DNA from: Candidatus Njordarchaeota archaeon
GTDB taxonomy: Archaea > Asgardarchaeota > Njordarchaeia > Njordarchaeales > Njordarchaeaceae
Length of the DNA stretch: 6,386 nucleotides
NCBI GenBank assembly: GCA_029856615.1
Contig: JAHKLF010000096.1
Location: 1 to 6,386, forward strand
Direction: 5' to 3'
The position numbers and the translations under genes were made by a program. Positions 1 through 5,770 of the stretch are shown in pieces. Each line of letters begins with the position of its first letter. The first letter of the stretch is position 1. Below the pieces are notes generated by a model. The model did not search any database, was not told the DNA's origin, and worked only from the letters and a program-made list of their open reading frames with translations.

Positions 1-777
1 ATCGATGGGATAGTGTTAGCAACGCCAACTAAACTGCACTTTGAGCAAGCAAAGCAAGCTCTAAATGCTGGGAAACACGTATTGGTTGAGAAACCCATGA
101 CTGAAACTGTAAGAGAAGCCATGGAATTAGTAAGAATAGCAAAGGAGCAAGATAGAATTCTTATGACGGGCTTTCTGTTAAGATATAGTCCCGCTACACT
201 ATTTGTCAAGAAATATTATGAGGAAAATAAATTGGGAAAGCCTCTTTCTGTTCTTGCTAAACGGACTAGTTATTGGCCTAATAGACCAATGGATGTTGGA
301 GTGATCAGAGATCTAGCTATACATGATATCGATCTTATTAGATACATATTTAATGTAGAACCCGTTTGTGTCTTGGCTCAAGGCGGTATGTTAAAGCATG
401 ATTATGAAGATTACGCATCAATTTTCATCAAATATAAAGATGAATTTTCTGGCATTTTATCGGCAATGATCGAGGTAAATTGGGTTACGCCATATAAGAT
501 ACGACGAATGGAAGTAACTGGCGAAAATGCTGTATTAATAATTGATTATATTAACCATACCGTAGAGATACTCCGAGAAGAAGGAAAAGAAATCCCTAAT
601 ATAAATTATTTTGAGCCTCTGTATAAAGAAGATAAAAACTTTGTTTTATCTATTACAGGAAAAGAAAAACCCTTTGTTACTGGTCGGGATGGTGTGATAG
701 CTTTAAAAGTCTGTGAAGCGGCTTTGCGATCAATTCAGAAGGCTTCCGTAGAGGTAATCAATGAGGTATTGGCTTAG
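1..777 (+). CDS. Gfo/Idh/MocA-family sugar (nucleotide) dehydrogenase, 5'-truncated by window; possibly UDP-GlcNAc 3-dehydrogenase
   Basis: The reading frame is open from base 1 and encodes the last 258 residues. The first in-frame GTG, at 13, lies inside a conserved strand (IDGIVLATPTKLHF) and is not the true start. About 50-70 N-terminal residues carrying the GxGxxG dinucleotide-binding loop are missing to the left. Visible family marks, numbered from base 1, are the A-T-P turn of the Rossmann fold, the EKP motif (E30-K31-P32; the lysine is catalytic or cofactor-contacting in this family), an R-x-S-P segment near 61, and D104-x3-H108-D-I-D, the active-site histidine motif at the start of the C-terminal alpha/beta domain. 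Family members oxidise a sugar hydroxyl with NAD(P) in the cytoplasm. The D-V-G-V-x-x-D-L-A-I-H-D-I-D stretch resembles archaeal proteins annotated as UDP-N-acetylglucosamine 3-dehydrogenases, which act in surface-glycan precursor synthesis. That substrate is inference; inositol or other sugar dehydrogenases remain possible. The family call is firm. Confidence 0.9.
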   Translation: MDGIVLATPTKLHFEQAKQALNAGKHVLVEKPMTETVREAMELVRIAKEQDRILMTGFLLRYSPATLFVKKYYEENKLGKPLSVLAKRTSYWPNRPMDVGVIRDLAIHDIDLIRYIFNVEPVCVLAQGGMLKHDYEDYASIFIKYKDEFSGILSAMIEVNWVTPYKIRRMEVTGENAVLIIDYINHTVEILREEGKEIPNINYFEPLYKEDKNFVLSITGKEKPFVTGRDGVIALKVCEAALRSIQKASVEVINEVLA

Positions 778-784
778 CATAAAA

Positions 785-816
785 GATAAATATTATTATT
801 CGTTTTAATTTTCTCA
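785..816 (+). promoter_or_regulatory. Possible TATA box and T-rich tract between the dehydrogenase and the acidic-tail membrane protein
   Basis: An AT-rich element (GATAAATATTATT, about 785-797) could be a TATA box placing a transcript start near 815, which leaves a short leader before the gene at 859. The T-rich run just downstream, to about 816, could also end the transcript of the preceding gene. Both readings rest on base composition only, in an AT-rich genome. Confidence 0.3.
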
Positions 817-858
817 AAACTCACGATTCTATTAGATTGTTATGTGGTGGCGCAAGAC

Positions 859-1269
859 ATGAACACGGAGAAAATCCTTGGGGCTTCATTTATTGTAGGA
901 TCAATAATAATTATGGCCTTATATATTCTCTGGGGGGTCTTAGCCCCATTTCTAGGCAAAGCAGATTTGACAGCATGGGGAAACATATGGTTTATACCAG
1001 TTCCACCATTATACTGGCTAATCTTTTTACCAATCCTATTACTAATTCTTGTAGGCGGAGCGATATTCGCATGGATTGGTTGGGCGTTAATTCAAACACC
1101 AAGTCCAGAAGAAATAAACATAGAGGAAATTGAAAAACAACTTGAAGAATTAGAAAAAGAGGAAGAGACAAAGGAGGAAGTAACCGCTGAGGAGACTAAA
1201 GAAGAGGAGGCGAAGGAGGAGACGCCAAAGACATCAGCTGAAGAAGCAGCTGGTGAGAGCGAAGCATGA
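859..1269 (+). CDS. Small two-helix membrane protein with glutamate-rich C-terminal tail (unknown family)
   Basis: I do not recognise this protein family. From ATG 859 it is 136 residues. ATG 859 is preferred because GGTGG at 846-850 sits 8 bases upstream as a plausible Shine-Dalgarno site; GTG 844 would add five residues (MVAQD) but has no ribosome site. Two strongly hydrophobic segments are seen, residues about 7-32 and 51-78, joined by a short loop rich in W and P (WGNIWFIPVPP). The remaining 54 residues are a soluble tail with about two dozen glutamates against six lysines, broken by T, A and S. The start of the tail (I-x-x-I-E-K-Q-L-E-E-L) has heptad-like spacing and may form a short coiled coil. 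With a hairpin topology both ends lie on the same side of the membrane; no signal-cleavage site is evident. The gene follows the dehydrogenase by about 80 bases on the same strand and is followed by a pyrimidine-rich terminator, so it is probably its own unit. The overlapping ORF at 837-1133 in another frame is a shadow. Confidence 0.75.
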   Translation: MNTEKILGASFIVGSIIIMALYILWGVLAPFLGKADLTAWGNIWFIPVPPLYWLIFLPILLLILVGGAIFAWIGWALIQTPSPEEINIEEIEKQLEELEKEEETKEEVTAEETKEEEAKEETPKTSAEEAAGESEA

Positions 1270-1338
1270 GTGAGTGATTGATTTCGACGTGGATAACAAA
1301 TGATATTTCACAGTTTTTATTAACATTTTAACGTACAA

Positions 1339-1383
1339 CATTATTTTTAGTGCTTTCTTTCTTTCTTTTCTGTCAATTTTTAA
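1339..1383 (+). terminator. Pyrimidine/T-rich archaeal-type terminator
   Basis: About 70-110 bases after the membrane-protein stop there is a pyrimidine-dominated tract made of an ATTTTTAG, repeated CTTT units and a CAATTTTTAAT ending. Archaeal RNA polymerase terminates at T-rich coding-strand tracts without needing a stem-loop. It lies upstream of the next TATA-like box, consistent with separating two transcription units. The rest of the gap 1270-1477 shows no convincing gene. Confidence 0.45.
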
Positions 1384-1426
1384 TCTAGTTCTAAGGGAAC
1401 TGATTTTTCCTATAATCTTATGATTC

Positions 1427-1435
1427 CTTATATAC
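1427..1435 (+). promoter_or_regulatory. TATA box for the small acidic protein / five-helix membrane protein pair
   Basis: CTTATATAC matches the archaeal TATA consensus well. Initiation expected 24-27 bases downstream would fall near 1456-1460, giving a leader of about 20 bases that contains the GGGGGAGAG ribosome site at 1466-1474 and ends at ATG 1478. This spacing also argues against the upstream in-frame ATG at 1436, which would lie before the transcript start. Confidence 0.55.
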
Positions 1436-1477
1436 ATGTGTGAATACATTTTTTTTAGTAAAGATGGGGGAGAGTAT

Positions 1478-1741
1478 ATGGAAAGTAAAAATTTGAATGC
1501 TTTACTTCATTTTAAACTGCTTATTAAAGCTTTGATAGCTATCTCCTTGTTATGGACACTTATTAGAGATGATGTATTATTATCTCTTGAAGGAGTGATT
1601 AGTGACTCGTCAGAACTAAAGGAAGATTTTACCGATAAACTTTTAGAATTTGGAGAGCTAATGGACTTTTTGGTTACCAAAATAATCAACGAGGAAGAGT
1701 TCTCTTACTTAGAAACATCTATAGAGGGGTGGGAAATATAA
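1478..1741 (+). CDS. Small acidic protein of unknown function, first gene of a two-gene unit
   Basis: I do not recognise a family. From ATG 1478 the product has 87 residues. This start has a purine-rich ribosome site (GGAG at 1469-1472, 5 bases upstream) and fits the TATA-like box at 1427-1435; the longer frame from ATG 1436 would begin inside the promoter. Residues about 10-31 form a hydrophobic stretch with a few lysines and histidine (LLHFKLLIKALIAISLLWTL) that could be a single membrane or amphipathic helix. The rest is acidic and probably helical (SSELKEDFTDKLLEFGELMD), ending in several glutamates. Its last 13 bases overlap the start of the downstream membrane-protein gene, which suggests translational coupling and a joint role, for example as a small partner of that membrane protein. 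That partnership is inference from gene order alone. Confidence 0.65.
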   Translation: MESKNLNALLHFKLLIKALIAISLLWTLIRDDVLLSLEGVISDSSELKEDFTDKLLEFGELMDFLVTKIINEEEFSYLETSIEGWEI

Positions 1742-2421
1742 AGTATTCAAGTCATAGTGTTACGGAGCTCTTCTCCATTTTTGATATAGGAAAAAAACTA
1801 CAGCGAGCAAGCGTGATATCCTTAACCTTAATCGCCCCATATATTTTTCTATCCTTTTACGTGAATTATACAATGAGCGAGCTTATCATGAAATATATAT
1901 TAGGCTATGAGGTATATCAGGAATACGTATCGTTATTACAACTTGCTATAATTACCTATGGATTAGGGGTTATTTGCGGTGCTGCAATTGTATTCCTCGG
2001 CAAAGCTATATATTCTCTTAAATGGGTTCTTGAGGAGCACGGATTTGCAACCTACGGGTCATTAATATTTCTTTGCGGTCTTTCCCTAATCCTTTCTGGA
2101 TTGACTGGAGTATATTTCTCATATATACTTATGATCAATATCATTTCTGGAAATGAAACTATTGGATTAGAAGTAACGAGATCATTGATTCTACCCGTTG
2201 ATGTTTCGCAGAAAGCATTTTTCATATTTGGGATGGTCGGTTTTATCATGCTTGGAATAAAATTATGGCTTATAAGAGATTATGCTCCTCGATTAAGGCT
2301 GAGAGGTATAAGCATTATAACAATTACAGGAGGTCTCCTTATTCTGCTATTTGGTATAGGTTTTTTGTTGATCTTTTTCGCATTAGCATTACTGGGAAAA
2401 AATATAAAGCGTAGCGGTTAG
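1729..2421 (+). CDS. Polytopic membrane protein, about five transmembrane helices (unknown family)
   Basis: Starting at GTG 1729 this gives 230 residues. Hydrophobic segments lie at about residues 28-48, 68-92, 108-138, 161-183 and 193-223, indicating five membrane helices, a cytoplasmic-looking N-terminal stretch with basic residues (GKKLQRA) and a short basic C-terminus (KNIKRSG). Glycine-rich helices 2, 3 and 5 suggest tight helix packing. No catalytic or transport motif, nucleotide-binding loop or cysteine pair was recognised, so no function is offered; some archaeal DUF membrane families have a similar N-terminal pattern, but I cannot assign one. The start is uncertain: GTG 1729 overlaps the preceding gene by 13 bases and has no ribosome site in front, while a good GAGGGGTG sequence (1724-1731) covers the GTG itself and would better suit initiation a few codons later, where only ATA (1738 region) is present. 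The gene converges on the nuclease-like gene with 11 bases between stops. Confidence 0.72.
   Translation: MGNIKYSSHSVTELFSIFDIGKKLQRASVISLTLIAPYIFLSFYVNYTMSELIMKYILGYEVYQEYVSLLQLAIITYGLGVICGAAIVFLGKAIYSLKWVLEEHGFATYGSLIFLCGLSLILSGLTGVYFSYILMINIISGNETIGLEVTRSLILPVDVSQKAFFIFGMVGFIMLGIKLWLIRDYAPRLRLRGISIITITGGLLILLFGIGFLLIFFALALLGKNIKRSG
2397..2410 (-). terminator. T-run terminator for the nuclease-like gene, inside the 3' end of the convergent gene
   Basis: Read on the minus strand this is GCTTTATATTTTTT, a T-rich tract 23-36 bases past the stop of the nuclease-like gene. It lies in the last codons of the opposing membrane-protein gene. The call rests on T content only. Confidence 0.35.
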
Positions 2422-2425
2422 AATC

Positions 2426-2453
2426 GTGCACTCTAAATATTTTTTGAGTACAT
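2426..2453 (+). terminator. Hairpin with T6 run after the five-helix membrane protein
   Basis: GTGCACTC (2426-2433) can pair with GAGTACAT (2446-2453), seven of eight positions including one G-T pair, around an AT-rich loop that contains T6 (2440-2445). It starts 5 bases after the plus-strand stop and overlaps the last codons of the minus-strand nuclease-like gene. The T run alone could suffice for an archaeal terminator. Confidence 0.4.
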
Positions 2454-3767
2454 CTCATTAAGAATATCCATAATTAACTTATCCTTATTTTTTAACGCAA
2501 ACTCTAGGATCTTCTTGATTATACGCCTTCTTGAAAGTTTTATGCCGTGGCGAGAAAGCGTTGTTTCGAGTTCATTCACTAGCTCTATAGCTCCACTATC
2601 AATTTCCAATAATTCGTAATCTTCCTTGCTTCTTTTAGCAATTTTATATAATTCATTGGCGAGGCTTCTTAATTTATTCTTATTAAACCCGACATCATCG
2701 TACACTTTTAATCCACGTGCACGTAAATACGCTTTTACTTCCTTTGGTACGCGTGCTCTTGATACTAAATACATTGAATCCGGCTTATACAAGGTATAAT
2801 AAAGAGTGACTATCTGAATATCTTTTAATCTTAGAGCTTTTCGTTTCTTTACCTCTTTTACTACGTCGCTTCTTGTAACCCCAAGTATGTCAGCTAATCC
2901 ATCCCAGAGGCCAGTAATCCATTTACTTCGCCACTCTTCTACAGATAATGGCTTGGCGAAGGGACCCCTTACTTCTCTTCCACGTTTATACCAATCTTCT
3001 AGTTCTTTACATTCGATTATCACATGGGGTCTTTTAATCGGTGGATTAGAATTCAACTGAACAATATTAAGAATCCTTCCACCATACACTAAAATATCAG
3101 GTCTTAAGGCTGTGTATAACGTCCAAATCTTTCGCAAATCAGTTGAGTCTTCCCATCCAATAGGCCTGGGAGCTTCTAAGAAGAAACTTAGACAACCCTT
3201 ACTGCTGAAGTATAAAACTAAATTTGGGGGTATCCATCCCGTTTTTTGGCGTCCTGATCTGCCTAAAATGATATATCTCAATTCTGGGTATATTACACTG
3301 CCGCCTTTTTCACCGAGCAGACTTAAGAGGGTGACGTAAACCCAACTTTGATATATTGACCGTAAATTCGTTTTTAATGATGTCCTAACAGCGGACCCCG
3401 CAGTTTTAATGAATTCATCCAAGCTAATTTTATCTCTCAGCAAATCGTAGAGATAAAAAACAATTTTTTTCATTAGATGTCTCTTAGGCTCTTCGATGAA
3501 GCTCTTGAATTCTTTTGGTAATAATTCTCCTCGCATACCTAATGTTTTTTCTACTTCACGAAACGCTTGTTTAAGAGTGTTTACCCATTCATTGGCAATT
3601 TGTATTTCCGATCCAATGATAAACTCAACAAATTGCTCTCTAAGATCGTCTCGAAGCTTCGCGAATTTTTCGGCGTCAATCCCTCGAAAATTGAATGTAC
3701 GCTTTGGGTCTTTAGTGTTTAAAAAGTCTTTTAATTCCGAATATATTGCCATCCAGTCCTTTGTCAT
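2433..3767 (-). CDS. Orphan protein with PD-(D/E)XK nuclease-like core
   Basis: The product is a 444-residue soluble protein. The best functional clue is in the middle: R-P223-D224-I-L-V followed 27 residues later by V-I-I-E252-C-K254-E, the P-D...(D/E)-x-K arrangement of the restriction-endonuclease-like fold, in which the aspartate, glutamate and lysine bind metal and catalyse phosphodiester cleavage. An upstream acidic residue in FFLEAP (E198) could be the helix glutamate often found in the fold. Residues 1-150 are predicted helical and charged; 155-260 look like the beta-rich core; 280-310 hold a tryptophan-rich segment (WRSKWITGLWDGL); the C-terminus, about 390-435, is basic and helical (ELETTLSRHGIKLSRRRII), resembling a small DNA-binding module. 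No helicase, methyltransferase or CRISPR partner lies beside it. Its specific family and substrate are not recognised. Start ATG 3765-3767 has GGGGAT about 9 bases upstream. It reads divergently from glmS and converges on the membrane-protein pair. A catalytically inactive member or a repair or defence nuclease are both possible. Confidence 0.8.
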   Translation of the reverse strand: MTKDWMAIYSELKDFLNTKDPKRTFNFRGIDAEKFAKLRDDLREQFVEFIIGSEIQIANEWVNTLKQAFREVEKTLGMRGELLPKEFKSFIEEPKRHLMKKIVFYLYDLLRDKISLDEFIKTAGSAVRTSLKTNLRSIYQSWVYVTLLSLLGEKGGSVIYPELRYIILGRSGRQKTGWIPPNLVLYFSSKGCLSFFLEAPRPIGWEDSTDLRKIWTLYTALRPDILVYGGRILNIVQLNSNPPIKRPHVIIECKELEDWYKRGREVRGPFAKPLSVEEWRSKWITGLWDGLADILGVTRSDVVKEVKKRKALRLKDIQIVTLYYTLYKPDSMYLVSRARVPKEVKAYLRARGLKVYDDVGFNKNKLRSLANELYKIAKRSKEDYELLEIDSGAIELVNELETTLSRHGIKLSRRRIIKKILEFALKNKDKLIMDILNEMYSKNI

Positions 3768-3828
3768 TTGGCTAATCCCCGGATAGTAAGAGTGATAATT
3801 CCATTATTGTAATACGTAGTACCTTACG

Positions 3829-3838
3829 AGTATATTGC
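3829..3838 (-). promoter_or_regulatory. Probable TATA box for the nuclease-like gene
   Basis: On the minus strand the sequence reads CGAAAAAGCAATATACT: a purine-rich element like the factor-B recognition site followed by a TATA-like stretch. Initiation about 25 bases on would be near 3808, giving a leader of about 40 bases before the ATG at 3767. Confidence 0.4.
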
Positions 3839-3871
3839 TTTTTCGTTTTCGCGGTATGGAAATTAAATAAA

Positions 3872-3884
3872 AAACTTAAATAGA
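3872..3884 (+). promoter_or_regulatory. Probable TATA box for glmS
   Basis: AAACTTAAATAGA, preceded by a run of A, resembles the archaeal BRE/TATA arrangement. Initiation would be expected near 3904-3906, leaving a leader of about 48 bases before the TTG start at 3953. A second AT-rich candidate (TTTATCTTTAA, about 3918-3928) would give a nearly leaderless message. The leader is too short for any metabolite-sensing ribozyme or riboswitch. Confidence 0.45.
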
Positions 3885-3952
3885 TATCATTAGGTAAATT
3901 AAGAGGAAAATTATTCATTTATCTTTAAGAATTTTGAAACACTGGGATAAAA

Positions 3953-5770
3953 TTGTGCGGAATAGGAGCCTGTTTATCGCTCTTAGGCTTAAACGTCGCT
4001 CCGAAAGTTCTGAAGATGATTAAGAATCTAGAGTACCGGGGGTACGATAGTGCGGGGCTAGCTATGATTACGCCTGATGGCATCATTGATGTCCGTAAAG
4101 ATAAGGGCAAAATAGCGGATCTAGAAATCAAATTGAGATTCAGTGAGATGAAGGGATTTATTGGTATTGGTCACACTCGCTGGGCTACTCATGGGGCAGT
4201 ATCTAAGAGAAATGCTCATCCTCATGTTGATTGCTCTCGCTGTATTGCTGTTGTGCATAATGGTATAATAGAAAATTACATTGAATTACGAAAGGAACTT
4301 GAAGCTAAGGGTCATATTTTTACTACGGAAACAGATACCGAGGTAATTCCACACTTAATAGAGGAGAATTTAAAACATCATGATAATTTCTTTAACGCAT
4401 TCGAAGAAAGCATAAAACAATTAAAAGGCGCATATGCATTAGCGGTTATCACTTTAAAAGATCCTTCAAAAATTTTCTTCGCAAGATTTTTTTCGCCATT
4501 AGTAATTGGAATCGGCGAGTGTGAGTATTACATAGCGAGTGATATACCCGCTTTCTTAGAATGGACTAGAAAAGTAATTATATTGCATGATGGTGACATA
4601 GGATTTGTATCGAAGGAAGGTGTTATAATAAAGAACATATTTGATAATACTATTGTAAATCGCGACGTAATTACTGTAGAATGGACTAAAGAGATGGCTG
4701 AAAAGGGAGGATTTGATCATTTCATGCTGAAAGAGATCTATGAGCAACCAGTAGGGGTAAAAAGAACCGTAATGATGACAGAAAAACAAATGCAGGGAGT
4801 TCTTGAGATACTTGAGAATGCGAATGATATCTATTTAGTTGCAGCTGGAACGTCATTCTATGCTTCTCTTCATGGTCAATATGCTTTCTCAGTGTATGGA
4901 TTTAAGAGCAGAGCAATAATTGCTTCAGAATTCATAGAAGAGGTAGGTTCTTTTATCGACGAAGATGATGTTATTATAGGGGTATCCCAATCTGGAGAAA
5001 CTGCAGATACATTAAAAGCTCTTAGACATGGTAAAGATAAGGGAGCAAGAATTCTCGCGGTAACTAATGTGGTAGGAAGCGCAATAACTAGGCTTGCAGA
5101 TAAAGTAATAATCATGGGAGCAGGACCGGAAATCGGCGTAGCTGCGACGAAAACATTCACTTCTCAGGTAGCTGTATTAAACTATATTCTCCTAGAATGG
5201 GCTAAAGAGCATGGTTATGATGTTGAACTTTTACTCGATAAACTAAGAAATAGAGTCCCTGAAGATATGGAAGCTACAATCAGAGAAACTGATGAAGCAG
5301 CGAAGCAGTTAGTAGAGATGATACATAAAAAGGGCAATGCATATTATCTTGGGAGGGGATTAGGGCTTCCGATAGCCCTCGAGGGTGCACTCAAAATGAA
5401 GGAAATTGCTTATCTTCATGCTGAGGGATATCCAGCTGGGGAATCTAAGCATGGCCCGATCGCGTTAGTGGAACCGGGATTTCCTATTATAGCGGTTGTA
5501 TTGAAGGATGCCGTTTATGATAAGATGCACATTGCGATAGAAGAGATGAAAAGTAGGGGAGGTTATATAATATCGGTTTGTGAAAAGAGTGATGATAAGA
5601 CAAAAAAACTAAGCAATTTCTATTTCGATGTGCCTACTGGGTATTCCAATATCCTAGCTCCTCTTGTTTATATTATCCCTCTCCAACTTCTTGCTTACCG
5701 CACAGCTGTTAAGAGGGGCTGCGATCCCGATAAACCTAGGAATCTGGCAAAGAGTGTTACGGTTGAATGA
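3953..5770 (+). CDS. glmS: Glutamine--fructose-6-phosphate aminotransferase (isomerizing), GlmS
   Basis: GlmS converts fructose-6-phosphate and glutamine to glucosamine-6-phosphate and glutamate in the cytoplasm, the committed step toward UDP-GlcNAc. The product is complete at 605 residues, close to the roughly 609 of the E. coli enzyme. The start is TTG: the next codon encodes Cys2, which must become the N-terminal nucleophile of the glutaminase after Met removal (MCGIGACLSL). Glutaminase domain, about 2-240: EYRGYDSAG, GHTRWATHG (74-81), NAHPH, VVHNGIIENY and TETDTEVI. Two SIS isomerase domains follow: AAGTS (297-301), SQSGET (345-350), TNVVGSAITR and AATKTFTSQ in the first, and YLGRGLGLPIALEGALKMKE, AEGYPAGESKHGP (490-502) in the second. 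The C-terminal tail NLAKSVTVE carries Lys600, equivalent to the catalytic lysine of E. coli GlmS (Lys603). All key motifs are intact. It is transcribed away from the nuclease-like gene and its stop overlaps the convergent alaX by 14 bases. Confidence 0.98.
   Translation: MCGIGACLSLLGLNVAPKVLKMIKNLEYRGYDSAGLAMITPDGIIDVRKDKGKIADLEIKLRFSEMKGFIGIGHTRWATHGAVSKRNAHPHVDCSRCIAVVHNGIIENYIELRKELEAKGHIFTTETDTEVIPHLIEENLKHHDNFFNAFEESIKQLKGAYALAVITLKDPSKIFFARFFSPLVIGIGECEYYIASDIPAFLEWTRKVIILHDGDIGFVSKEGVIIKNIFDNTIVNRDVITVEWTKEMAEKGGFDHFMLKEIYEQPVGVKRTVMMTEKQMQGVLEILENANDIYLVAAGTSFYASLHGQYAFSVYGFKSRAIIASEFIEEVGSFIDEDDVIIGVSQSGETADTLKALRHGKDKGARILAVTNVVGSAITRLADKVIIMGAGPEIGVAATKTFTSQVAVLNYILLEWAKEHGYDVELLLDKLRNRVPEDMEATIRETDEAAKQLVEMIHKKGNAYYLGRGLGLPIALEGALKMKEIAYLHAEGYPAGESKHGPIALVEPGFPIIAVVLKDAVYDKMHIAIEEMKSRGGYIISVCEKSDDKTKKLSNFYFDVPTGYSNILAPLVYIIPLQLLAYRTAVKRGCDPDKPRNLAKSVTVE

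Noticed and set aside
837..1133. 98-residue plus-strand frame overlapping the acidic-tail membrane protein
   Set aside because: Its product has no coherent hydrophobic or domain pattern and ends in a basic scramble; the competing frame has two clean membrane helices and a ribosome site.
1234..1449. 71-residue minus-strand frame across the 1270-1477 gap
   Set aside because: Its lysine-rich sequence is what the T-rich terminator tract gives when read backwards; no ribosome site or domain was seen and it overlaps a promoter and a terminator.
1436..1477. Upstream ATG extension of the small acidic protein
   Set aside because: It lies immediately after the TATA-like box and before the expected transcript start; ATG 1478 has a proper ribosome site.
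3112..3786. Plus-strand frames inside the nuclease-like gene
   Set aside because: Their products are serine- and arginine-rich antisense sequence without domains, while the minus-strand frame has the nuclease motifs and full length.
3805..3830. Palindromic-looking TACGTA region between the divergent genes, considered as an operator
   Set aside because: The symmetry extends over only six bases, expected often by chance, with no second copy nearby.
3885..3952. Possible glmS ribozyme/riboswitch upstream of glmS
   Set aside because: The likely leader is only about 50 bases, AT-rich and without the conserved core; that ribozyme is known from bacteria.
4556..5160. Minus-strand frames inside glmS
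   Set aside because: They are antisense shadows of fully conserved GlmS coding sequence.
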